DNA from: Bacteroidota bacterium
GTDB lineage: Bacteria; Bacteroidota; Bacteroidia; Flavobacteriales; Weeksellaceae
Length of the DNA: 12,350 bases
Direction: 5' to 3'
Assembly (NCBI GenBank): GCA_023426625.1
Contig: JAFAAJ010000036.1
Coordinates: 1 to 12,350, forward strand
Program-made: the position numbers and the translations under genes
The notes under the pieces: generated by a model
Told to the model about the DNA's origin: nothing
The model's database searches: none
What the model saw: the letters and a program-made list of their open reading frames with translations, nothing else
Part shown: in pieces, positions 6,978-12,350 of the stretch
Numbering within the stretch: the first letter of the stretch is position 1
How the letters are laid out: each line of letters begins with the position of its first letter

Positions 6978-7789
6978 TAGCAATTGGAATCGTTTGGAGG
7001 TGGGCAAAGTCCGTTTCTATCAAAAACACCTGTATCTCCGATCGGATCAAAATCTAATTCGTTTCGCTCTTCTAAAACCATTATAAATGTGAATCTATTT
7101 TTATATAGTAAGTTGCCAGTCGCCATAAAGACATCTCTAAGATGCATTGCAGGATAAAGGGAAATTACAATGTTGGCGGAAGGCTTTAATTCTTGTTGCC
7201 TTACAAGTTCATTGTAAACGATATTTTCTAAGATAAAACGTTTTGTATTACAAGCATTCGTGTTCCTTTGTCTTTCCTGGATATAGGTATCCAGAACAGA
7301 TCTTAAGGTTTCGTCATAAAAAGATCTATAGTTTTCAAAATCCTCTCTTGTAATTTCTTTTATTGATTCACAATTATTAATAATATAATAATCATTTCCT
7401 TCCGGGGTAAGCTCTTTACACATAAGAACTAATCCTTCATCATTTTCACCCAGAAATATTTTTACTGCCTCATTTCTTTCAAAAAGTACGCGAGCTACCT
7501 CACTTGTTACAAATAAGTGTTTCTCATATTTATCAGGAGTTATTAAATTAAATTCTCGAATCATCTGAGGAACATCCTCACTAGGTATCCTGTTTGCTAT
7601 TGGAACATCCCAATTCCCTTTCTGCCCTCCTCTGTTTGTATAAAAATTAAAGTCAGCATCTTTATCACTTACCTGTTCATAGATTTTCATTTTTCCCCAA
7701 TCAATATTAGTCAGATTATTGATATGATTACTTTCACTCCTTTTGTTTGTTCCAACAACTGAGTCTAATGCATTTTGATTATCGTCCAT
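6977..7789 (-). CDS. Unrecognised 270-aa soluble protein of the signalling operon
   Basis: A 270-residue protein without signal peptide or membrane helix, probably cytoplasmic, and not assignable to a family by eye. Residues about 28-60 (DWGKMKIYEQV, FNFYTNRGGQ) and 62-110 (VPIANRIPSEDVPQM, YEKHLFVTSEVARVLFE, IFLGENDEGLVLMCKEL) look like a mixed alpha/beta domain. A helical middle (about 138-200) precedes a C-terminal part with AMHLRDVFMATG and FDPIGDTGVFDRNGLCPPP, ending ...SNC with a terminal cysteine. The frame starts at an ATG at 7789, 6 nt after the response-regulator stop, and its own stop overlaps the 7-TM start. It therefore belongs to the same transcript and may be an output, an adaptor or the sensed component of the two-component system. 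Codon use and AT content resemble the adjoining 7-TM gene. Confidence 0.75.
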   Translation of the reverse strand: MDDNQNALDSVVGTNKRSESNHINNLTNIDWGKMKIYEQVSDKDADFNFYTNRGGQKGNWDVPIANRIPSEDVPQMIREFNLITPDKYEKHLFVTSEVARVLFERNEAVKIFLGENDEGLVLMCKELTPEGNDYYIINNCESIKEITREDFENYRSFYDETLRSVLDTYIQERQRNTNACNTKRFILENIVYNELVRQQELKPSANIVISLYPAMHLRDVFMATGNLLYKNRFTFIMVLEERNELDFDPIGDTGVFDRNGLCPPPNDSNC

Positions 7790-7795
7790 GATTTC

Positions 7796-8428
7796 TTAGT
7801 TTTTAAAATGGTTAAATTTATTTATTGCTTCTACTTTATTACTCACATGTAATTTTCTGTAGATATTGCCAACATGTTTTTTTACGGTATCGATGCTGAT
7901 GAATTTTTTATCTGCGATTTCTTTATAAAGGAACCCTTGCGCTAAAAGCCCCAGAACTTCCGTTTCCCGTTCTGTGAGGTCTTCCAGATCTTTTTTATCT
8001 TCCGTTTTTCTTTCAAAATGCCCCAGGACTTTCCTCGCGATGGCAAAACTCATGGGTGCTCCTCCATTGTAAACATCACGGATAGAGGTAAGAATCTTCT
8101 CCATACTTTCCCCTTTGATAAGGTAGCCCATTGCTCCTGCCTTTAAAGAATTGAATATTTTTTCATCCTCCTCAAAGCTTGTACACATGATGAACTGTGT
8201 TTCCGGCATTTCTTTTTTAAGCTTTTCAATGATTTTGATGCCCAACATATCCGGCAACTGAATATCCATCATCACTACATCCGGTAAAAGATCAGGTAAC
8301 TTTTGCAAAGCCTCACTCCCATCAAAAAACTGGGCAACCACTCTCATGTCTTTCTGATAATTGATGATCTTCTTCAACGTATTGTTGTAGTTCTTTTCGT
8401 CTTCTACTATGGCTATGGAGATACTCAT
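7796..8428 (-). CDS. Response regulator, NarL/FixJ (LuxR-type HTH) family
   Basis: A 210-residue two-domain transcription factor. Receiver domain (about 3-120): acidic pocket VEDE (Asp10, Glu11), phosphoacceptor Asp55 in VVMMDIQLPD, Thr83 in MCTS, and Lys105 in YLIKGES. DNA-binding LuxR/GerE helix-turn-helix at about 149-206: LTERETEVLGLLAQG, then KEIADKKFISIDTVKKHVGNIYRKL. All key residues are present, so it should be phosphorylated by the kinase encoded three genes downstream. Start: the ATG at 8428 (MSISIAIVEDE) fits the domain boundary. The longer frame to 8479 would start with TTG inside the -33 element of the gene's own promoter and is rejected. First gene of the signalling operon. A perfect 20-bp dyad abutting its promoter suggests autoregulation. 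Confidence 0.95.
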   Translation of the reverse strand: MSISIAIVEDEKNYNNTLKKIINYQKDMRVVAQFFDGSEALQKLPDLLPDVVMMDIQLPDMLGIKIIEKLKKEMPETQFIMCTSFEEDEKIFNSLKAGAMGYLIKGESMEKILTSIRDVYNGGAPMSFAIARKVLGHFERKTEDKKDLEDLTERETEVLGLLAQGFLYKEIADKKFISIDTVKKHVGNIYRKLHVSNKVEAINKFNHFKN

Positions 8429-8448
8429 GTCTGTCGGTCTTGTTATAA

Positions 8449-8479
8449 CAAAGTTCAATAGAAAATAAAGCAGAATCAA
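8449..8479 (-). promoter_or_regulatory. Promoter of the signalling operon (variant -7 element)
   Basis: On the minus strand: TTG (8479-8477), exactly 20 nt, then GAACTTTG (8456-8449). It fits TAnnTTTG apart from G in place of the first T. Transcription would begin near 8442, about 14 nt before the ATG at 8428; no Shine-Dalgarno sequence is visible. Confidence 0.6.
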
Positions 8480-8497
8480 TTACACCTTTGTGTAATT
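8478..8497. promoter_or_regulatory. Perfect 20-bp dyad, putative response-regulator operator
   Basis: AATTACAC-CTTT-GTGTAATT, an inverted repeat with 8-bp perfect arms and a 4-bp centre. Its regulator-side end supplies the TT of the -33 element, the position expected for an activator touching RNA polymerase. It also lies upstream of the divergent lipoprotein gene, whose candidate -7 element starts 31 bp away. The lack of a following T-tract argues against a terminator. Confidence 0.55.
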
Positions 8498-8527
8498 TCA
8501 AATTTTAAGTGTTCGAGTTTATGGGTT

Positions 8528-8535
8528 TAGTTTTG
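8528..8535 (+). promoter_or_regulatory. Candidate -7 promoter element for the lipoprotein gene
   Basis: TAGTTTTG matches TAnnTTTG. At 20-nt spacing the -33 position (8505-8507) reads TTA, not TTG, so the promoter is weak or needs an activator. It would give a leader of about 50 nt before the ATG at 8594. Confidence 0.35.
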
Positions 8536-8593
8536 TTTTTATTAAATTTAATCAAATTTCTTTTAAATAGAAGATAAATTAACATTAAAAACA

Positions 8594-8980
8594 ATGAACA
8601 ATATGAAAACAGGATTCTTAATTGCGGTTTCTTTTGCCACTACATTACTGATTGGTTGTAATAAAAGTGAAAGCGGAAATAAAAATGTTATTCAAACAGA
8701 TGGTACAACAATAGCAGATAACACGGCACAGACCGAACGAACTTCTATCTATAAAGCAGAAGACGGAACTCTGGTAAAAGTGGTTTTTACTGAAGGTTCT
8801 AAAGAAAATACGTTGGCTATTACCAGCAATAAAAAGACATTCACCCTTTCAAAGACAGGAACTACCAAAAATGGATCTTTGTATCAGAAAGATGATATGA
8901 AAGCTGAAATAAAAGGAGACAGTTTAATTCTGGATCAGGGGAACAATATCATTCAGCTTGTAAAAACTAAAATTGAATAA
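8594..8980 (+). CDS. Small lipoprotein, MliC-like (possible C-type lysozyme inhibitor)
   Basis: A 128-residue protein with a clear lipoprotein signal peptide: MNNMK, hydrophobic stretch GFLIAVSFATTLLIG and lipobox LLIGC, with lipidation expected on Cys22. A low-complexity Ser/Thr/Asn linker (about 23-50) leads to a C-terminal domain of about 75 residues built of short beta strands: IYKAEDGTLVKVVF, NTLAITSNKKTFTLSK, GSLYQKDDMKAEIKGDSLIL. This order (an 'xxDG..v.v.F' strand, then a Gly/Ser-Tyr turn, then a 'kG..l.l' strand) resembles the MliC family of membrane-bound lysozyme inhibitors, although the usual first cysteine is Ala here (YKA). The resemblance is by eye only. Start taken at 8594; the ATG at 8603 (residue 4) is equally possible. 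Divergent from the signalling operon and convergent with rplQ; an envelope protein next to a two-component system suggests a shared stress response, unproven. Confidence 0.75.
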   Translation: MNNMKTGFLIAVSFATTLLIGCNKSESGNKNVIQTDGTTIADNTAQTERTSIYKAEDGTLVKVVFTEGSKENTLAITSNKKTFTLSKTGTTKNGSLYQKDDMKAEIKGDSLILDQGNNIIQLVKTKIE

Positions 8981-9010
8981 AAAAACCGCTCAGTAATCTG
9001 AACGGTTTTT
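8981..9010. terminator. Bidirectional intrinsic terminator between the lipoprotein gene and rplQ
   Basis: A 13-bp stem, AAAAACCGCTCAG / CTGAACGGTTTTT, with loop TAAT. There is one mismatch on the plus strand, which becomes a G-U pair in the minus-strand transcript. It is flanked by T runs in both directions, starts right after the lipoprotein stop and 18 nt after the rplQ stop, and marks the end of the ribosomal-protein operon. Confidence 0.9.
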
Positions 9011-9028
9011 TATATATCTGAAAAAGTC

Positions 9029-9556
9029 TTATTCTTCAGTTTTTTCCTCAGTAGAGTCAGCTGCTTCTGCTTTTGGCTCTTCAGCTTTTTCTTCTGTCTT
9101 TGGAGCTTCAGCAACTACAGTTTCAGCTTTTTTAGCTGTTGTAGATCTTCTGCTTCTTCTTGTAGCTTTTTTCTCTTCAGCATTTGGATTATAAAGCTCG
9201 TTGAAATCCACTAGCTCGATAAGAGCAGTATCAGCAGCATCACCTGGTCTGAAACCTGTTTTGATGATTCTTGTATAACCACCGTTTCTTTCAGCGATTT
9301 TAGGGGCTACAGTTCTGAACAATTCAGCAACTGCTTCCTTATTTTGAAGATAAGAGAATACAATTCTTCTGTTATGTGTAGTATCTTCTTTTGCTTTTGT
9401 TAATAGAGGCTCAACATATACTCTTAAAGCTTTAGCTTTAGCTACAGTAGTGTTGATTCTTTTATGCTCAATTAGAGAACAAGCCATATTAGAAAGTAAA
9501 GCACTTCTGTGAGAAGCCGTTCTTCCTAAGTGATTGAATTTTTTACCGTGTCTCAT
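9029..9556 (-). CDS. rplQ: 50S ribosomal protein bL17
   Basis: bL17 of the large ribosomal subunit, 175 residues. The core (1 to about 125) begins MRHGKKFNHLGRTASHRSALL and contains the family segment RNGGYTRIIKTGFRPGDAA (about 90-108). Residues about 126-175 form an extra tail: a basic stretch (KKATRRSRRSTTAKK) then an Ala/Glu/Lys-rich acidic end. The E. coli protein is about 127 residues and lacks such a tail; long acidic or basic tails on bL17 are common in Bacteroidota. It starts 6 nt after the rpoA stop and is the last gene of the operon before the terminator. Confidence 0.98.
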   Translation of the reverse strand: MRHGKKFNHLGRTASHRSALLSNMACSLIEHKRINTTVAKAKALRVYVEPLLTKAKEDTTHNRRIVFSYLQNKEAVAELFRTVAPKIAERNGGYTRIIKTGFRPGDAADTALIELVDFNELYNPNAEEKKATRRSRRSTTAKKAETVVAEAPKTEEKAEEPKAEAADSTEEKTEE

Positions 9557-9562
9557 TATTAA

Positions 9563-10558
9563 TTATTTATCAGCGTCTAACTTATATTTTGCAACGTCGA
9601 AACCGAAGTTAAGACCTTTTGAATGCACTAATTCTTCTAGTTCTGTCAAAGATTTTTTACCAAAATTTCTGAATTTCATCAAATCAGACTTACTGTAAGA
9701 AACCAGTTCTCCAAGAGTTTCTACTTCAGCTGCTTTAAGACAGTTAAGGGCTCTTACAGAAAGATCCATATCTGCTAATTTAGACTTTAATAGTTGTCTT
9801 GTATGAAGAGTTTCTTCATCGTATTGGATAGACGCTTTCACAGCTTCAGTTTCAAGAGTGATTCTCTCATCAGAGAACAACATGAAATGATAAATCAATA
9901 TCTTAGAAGCTTCTGTTAGCGCATTTTGAGGACTGATGGAACCATCAGTTTCTATATCTAATACAAGTTTTTCGTAGTCTGTTTTTTGCTCTACACGATA
10001 ATTTTCAATGCTGTATTGTACTTTCTTGATTGGCGTGAAGATAGAGTCAATAGCAATAGTACCTACAGGTGCATTGTTTGACTTGTTTTGTTCTGAAGGA
10101 ACATACCCTCTACCTTTTTCAATATTGAAAGTAATTTCGAAAGTTACATCACTGTTTAGGTTGCAGATCACTAAATCCGGGTTCAGAACCTCAAATCCAT
10201 TGATTGACTTTCCTAAATCTCCAGCAGTAATAACCGTTTGACCTGAAACTTTAGCAACTACCTGCTCGTTAGCCTGGTTTTCTGCTGCAGCTTTTAATCT
10301 TACCTGCTTAAGGTTAAGAATAATTTCGGTAACGTCTTCAATTACTCCTGGAATAGTTGAAAATTCGTGCTCTACACCTTCTATTTTGATAGATGAAATA
10401 GCATAACCTTCCAGAGAAGAAAGCAACACTCTTCTCAAAGCATTACCGATTGTAAGCCCGAAACCTGGTTCTAGTGGTCTGAATTCAAATTGACCTCTAA
10501 ATTCATCAGAGTTAAGTAAAATTACTTTATCGGGTTTTATGATTTGTAAAATTGCCAT
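9563..10558 (-). CDS. rpoA: DNA-directed RNA polymerase subunit alpha
   Basis: Alpha subunit of RNA polymerase, 331 residues, the standard length. The N-terminal assembly domain (1 to about 230) shows GFGLTIGNALRRVLLSSLEGYAI at 32-54 and STIPGVIEDVTEIILNLK at 67-84. The C-terminal domain (about 258-320) has LSVRALNCLKAAEVETLGEL, where Arg269 corresponds to the promoter- and activator-contacting Arg265 of E. coli, and FGKKSLTELEELV. The NarL-type regulator encoded nearby would be expected to contact this domain or the sigma factor, depending on site position. 33 nt after rpsD, 6 nt before rplQ. Confidence 0.99.
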   Translation of the reverse strand: MAILQIIKPDKVILLNSDEFRGQFEFRPLEPGFGLTIGNALRRVLLSSLEGYAISSIKIEGVEHEFSTIPGVIEDVTEIILNLKQVRLKAAAENQANEQVVAKVSGQTVITAGDLGKSINGFEVLNPDLVICNLNSDVTFEITFNIEKGRGYVPSEQNKSNNAPVGTIAIDSIFTPIKKVQYSIENYRVEQKTDYEKLVLDIETDGSISPQNALTEASKILIYHFMLFSDERITLETEAVKASIQYDEETLHTRQLLKSKLADMDLSVRALNCLKAAEVETLGELVSYSKSDLMKFRNFGKKSLTELEELVHSKGLNFGFDVAKYKLDADK

Positions 10559-10591
10559 ATTATTGGGTTGAGCAAAAATTTGATTAAAAAA

Positions 10592-11200
10592 TTATTTAGA
10601 GTAAAGTTCGACGATAAGCTGTTCCTTGATGTCTTCCGGAATTTGGATTCTCTCAGGAGCAGAAACGAAAGTACCTTCTTTCTTCTCATCGTTGAATTGT
10701 AACCACTCATAATTTGCTTTAGAAGCTAATGCGTTTGTAACAACTTCAAGAGACTTAGACTTTTCTCTTACAGCGATTACATCACCAGCTTTTACCAAAT
10801 ATGAAGGGATATTAAGGATTTCTCCGTTCACAGTGATGTGTCTGTGAGAAACCAATTGTCTAGCAGCAGATCTTGTTTTAGCAAAACCAAATCTGTACAC
10901 TACGTTATCCAATCTAGATTCGCAAAGTTGCAATAGAACTTCACCTGTTACACCTTTACTTCTGTGTGCTTTATCAAATAAGTTAGCAAACTGTCTTTCT
11001 AAAATACCATAAGTATATTTAGCTTTTTGCTTTTCAGCTAACTGAACTGCGTATTCAGATTTTTTAGCACCTCTTCTTTTGTTAGGACCGTGTTGTCCTG
11101 GTGGTTGGTTTTTTCTTTTTTCGAAGTTTTTGTCATCTCCGTAGATTGCAGCACCAAACTTTCTAGCAATCTTAGTTTTAGGTCCAATATATCTTGCCAT
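10592..11200 (-). CDS. rpsD: 30S ribosomal protein uS4
   Basis: uS4, 202 residues, a primary 16S rRNA-binding protein of the small subunit. The N-terminal half begins MARYIGPKTKIARKFGA and lacks the zinc-binding cysteines of the C+ form, so this is the zinc-independent version. The S4 RNA-binding domain at about 93-155 has SRLDNVVYRFGFAKTRSAARQLV followed by HITVNG. In E. coli uS4 also represses its own operon; no equivalent mRNA structure could be judged here. It sits 19 nt after rpsK and 33 nt before rpoA. Confidence 0.98.
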   Translation of the reverse strand: MARYIGPKTKIARKFGAAIYGDDKNFEKRKNQPPGQHGPNKRRGAKKSEYAVQLAEKQKAKYTYGILERQFANLFDKAHRSKGVTGEVLLQLCESRLDNVVYRFGFAKTRSAARQLVSHRHITVNGEILNIPSYLVKAGDVIAVREKSKSLEVVTNALASKANYEWLQFNDEKKEGTFVSAPERIQIPEDIKEQLIVELYSK

Positions 11201-11219
11201 AATGGGTAAATTCTAAAAA

Positions 11220-11609
11220 TTAAACTCTTCTTCTTTTTGGTGGTCTACATCCATTGTGTGGCATAGGAGTCACATCAATGATTTCGCTAACTTCAATTCC
11301 TGAATTGTGAATAGATCTGATTGCAGATTCTCTACCTGCACCAGGTCCTTTTACAAACACCTTTACTCTTCTTAATCCAGCTTCGTGAGCTACAGCAGAG
11401 CAATTTTCAGCTGCCATCTGAGCAGCAAATGGAGTATTCTTTTTAGAACCTCTGAATCCCATTTTACCGGCAGAAGCCCAAGAGATAACCTCTCCGTTTT
11501 TATTTGTTAAAGAAATGATGATGTTATTGAAAGAAGCCTGAATATGAGCTTCACCAATAGCTTCAACTTTTACTTTTCTTTTTTTAACTACTTTAGTTTG
11601 TTTTGCCAT
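11220..11609 (-). CDS. rpsK: 30S ribosomal protein uS11
   Basis: uS11, 129 residues, platform protein of the small subunit. Visible landmarks: SFNNIIISLTNKNGEVISWASAGKMGFRGSKK (about 26-57), GPGAGRESAIRSI in the C-terminal half, and the family-ending TPMPHNGCRPPKRRRV. Typical length, no anomalies. It follows rpsM by 12 nt. Confidence 0.98.
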   Translation of the reverse strand: MAKQTKVVKKRKVKVEAIGEAHIQASFNNIIISLTNKNGEVISWASAGKMGFRGSKKNTPFAAQMAAENCSAVAHEAGLRRVKVFVKGPGAGRESAIRSIHNSGIEVSEIIDVTPMPHNGCRPPKRRRV

Positions 11610-11621
11610 AATTCCTAACGA

Positions 11622-11999
11622 TTATTTACTTGCTTTTTTCTTGTTAGCAACAGTTTTTCTCTTTCCTTTACGGGTTCTAGAGTTGTTTTTCGTTCTCTGG
11701 CCTCTTAAAGGTAATCCTAGTCTGTGACGTATTCCTCGTTGGCATCCTATGTCCATCAATCTCTTGATGTTCAATTGCACTTCAGATCTTAATTCTCCTT
11801 CTACTTTAATGTTTTCAGAGATATACGTTCTGATTGCAGCCAATTCATCGTCATTCCATTCGTTGACTTTCTTATCTTCGCTGATACCGGCAGCCTTAAG
11901 GATTTCTGAAGAAGTGCTTCTTCCGATTCCGTAAATATAAGTTAAACCGATAACGCCTCTTTTGTTTTTTGGTAAATCAATACCTGCAATTCTCGCCAT
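11622..11999 (-). CDS. rpsM: 30S ribosomal protein uS13
   Basis: uS13, 125 residues, head protein of the small subunit at the intersubunit bridge and P-site tRNA. It begins MARIAGIDLP, has the helix-two-turn-helix motif YIYGIGRSTSSEIL at about 22-35, and ends with the signature IGCQRGIRHRLGLPLRGQ (about 83-100) and a Lys-rich tail that reaches the tRNA. Starts 9 nt after the rpmJ stop. Confidence 0.98.
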   Translation of the reverse strand: MARIAGIDLPKNKRGVIGLTYIYGIGRSTSSEILKAAGISEDKKVNEWNDDELAAIRTYISENIKVEGELRSEVQLNIKRLMDIGCQRGIRHRLGLPLRGQRTKNNSRTRKGKRKTVANKKKASK

Positions 12000-12008
12000 A
12001 ATTTAATG

Positions 12009-12125
12009 TTAGCCTTGTCTTTGTTTAAATTTTGGGTTCTTCTTGTTGATTACAAACAGTACACCTTTTCTGCGTACAATTTTACAATCAGCGCTTCTTT
12101 TTTTAATTGATGCTCTAAATTTCAT
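12009..12125 (-). CDS. rpmJ: 50S ribosomal protein bL36, zinc-ligand-poor form
   Basis: A 38-residue protein beginning MKFRASIKKRSADCKIVRRK and ending KNPKFKQRQG, which is bL36 by length, both ends and its place between infA and rpsM. The usual zinc-binding set is Cys11, Cys14, Cys27 and His33; here these positions are Ser11, Cys14, Asn27 and Phe33, so the zinc ribbon cannot form in the usual way. Such C-minus bL36 is the form expected when the protein is zinc-independent. Starts with ATG at 12125 and follows an intercistronic hairpin; ends 9 nt before rpsM. Confidence 0.96.
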   Translation of the reverse strand: MKFRASIKKRSADCKIVRRKGVLFVINKKNPKFKQRQG

Positions 12126-12151
12126 TTGATAGTATTTATTTTTTAACAAGA

Positions 12152-12182
12152 GCCAAATGGAAACCCGAAGACTCCATTTGGC
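12152..12182 (-). other. Intercistronic RNA hairpin with cUUCGg loop between infA and rpmJ
   Basis: In the minus-strand transcript, GCCAAATGGA and TCCATTTGGC form a perfect 10-bp stem around GTCTTCGGGTT, which can extend the helix through non-canonical pairs and close with a cUUCGg tetraloop. It starts 6 nt after the infA stop and ends 26 nt before the rpmJ start. The sequence after it (TCTTGTTAAAAAATAAAT) is not a clean U tract, so it may be an attenuator, a processing or stability element rather than a full terminator. Confidence 0.7.
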
Positions 12183-12188
12183 AGTTGT

Positions 12189-12350
12189 TTAATATCTAAA
12201 AGTAATTCTCCCTTTTGTTAAATCATAAGGAGACATTTCAAGTTTTACCTTATCTCCAGGTAAAAGTTTAATATAATGCATTCTCATTTTACCAGAAATA
12301 TGAGCAATAAGTATATGCCCATTTTCCAGTTCTACACGGAACATGGCGTT
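12189..12350 (-). CDS. infA: Translation initiation factor IF-1, C-terminal part only
   Basis: The last 53 residues of IF-1, a 72-residue-class OB-fold protein that binds the 30S A site during initiation. The visible part reads NAMFRVELENGHILIAHISG, then KMRMHYIKLLPGDKVKLEMSPYDLTKGRITFRY to the stop, all family hallmarks. About 18-20 N-terminal residues and the start codon lie beyond the right edge. First visible gene of the rpmJ-to-rplQ operon; separated from rpmJ by the hairpin at 12152-12182. Confidence 0.97.
   Translation of the reverse strand, partial: NAMFRVELENGHILIAHISGKMRMHYIKLLPGDKVKLEMSPYDLTKGRITFRY

Noticed and set aside
8429..8479. N-terminal extension of the response regulator (hydrophobic, starting at TTG)
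   Set aside because: The TTG is part of the -33 promoter element and the receiver domain starts naturally at the ATG at 8428.
8478..8497. Dyad considered as a transcription terminator
   Set aside because: It lies upstream of both divergent genes, has no T tract, and has a matching copy at the same place in another promoter.
3762..8980. Search for mobile-element signs (transposase, integrase, tRNA, terminal repeats) around the accessory block
   Set aside because: None could be seen, so the block is not called a mobile element.
11749..11934. Short plus-strand open frame inside rpsM
   Set aside because: It is antisense to a conserved ribosomal protein gene with no supporting signals.

Overview
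The window looks like a chromosomal segment of a low-GC Bacteroidota, most likely a Flavobacteriia of the Chryseobacterium type. The signs are strong identity-by-eye of the core proteins to that group, A-rich leaders with no clear Shine-Dalgarno sequences, and promoters of the Bacteroidota form TTG-N20-TAnnTTTG. Nearly all genes lie on the minus strand; the exceptions are a DUF1801 gene (469-867) and a small lipoprotein gene (8594-8980).

Layout, read leftward from the right edge (the direction of transcription). First comes the end of the ribosomal-protein/alpha operon: infA (partial) - rpmJ - rpsM - rpsK - rpsD - rpoA - rplQ. It contains an intercistronic hairpin between infA and rpmJ, and a shared bidirectional terminator closes it at 8981-9010. 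At the left end sit housekeeping genes: eno, gltA, a DUF1801 gene on the other strand, and the start of a dimethylargininase/amidinotransferase-family (pentein) gene cut by the window edge. From general knowledge of Flavobacteriia, the rplQ-to-eno-to-gltA neighbourhood is a recurring one, so the genes between them (3762-8980) look like an accessory insertion.

That accessory block is the interesting part. It has three transcription units. (1) A divergent lipoprotein, MliC-like. (2) A four-gene signalling operon: NarL/LuxR-type response regulator, unrecognised 270-aa soluble protein, 7-TM membrane protein, and one-TM HisKA_3 histidine kinase. Its genes are tightly packed, with TAATG and ATGA start/stop overlaps at the last two junctions. 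(3) A two-gene operon: a 323-aa protein with a core of 14-residue 'PEVTM' repeats flanked by coiled coils, then a 3-TM membrane protein resembling the YEATS-associated-helix proteins. The block is bounded by intrinsic terminators at 5552-5573 and 3713-3744.

The strongest non-obvious observation concerns the promoters of units 2 and 3, which share one architecture. Each has a 20-bp dyad (perfect AATTACAC-N4-GTGTAATT upstream of the regulator, imperfect upstream of the repeat protein) whose inner end forms the TTG -33 element, followed by exactly 20 nt and a non-canonical -7 element, GAAnTTTG. The housekeeping promoters of eno and gltA lack the dyad and have a normal TA at the start of the -7 element. 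The simplest reading is that the response regulator activates its own operon and the repeat-protein/membrane-protein operon, making the block a self-contained envelope-sensing two-component system with a dedicated, undescribed effector pair. This is inference from sequence only.
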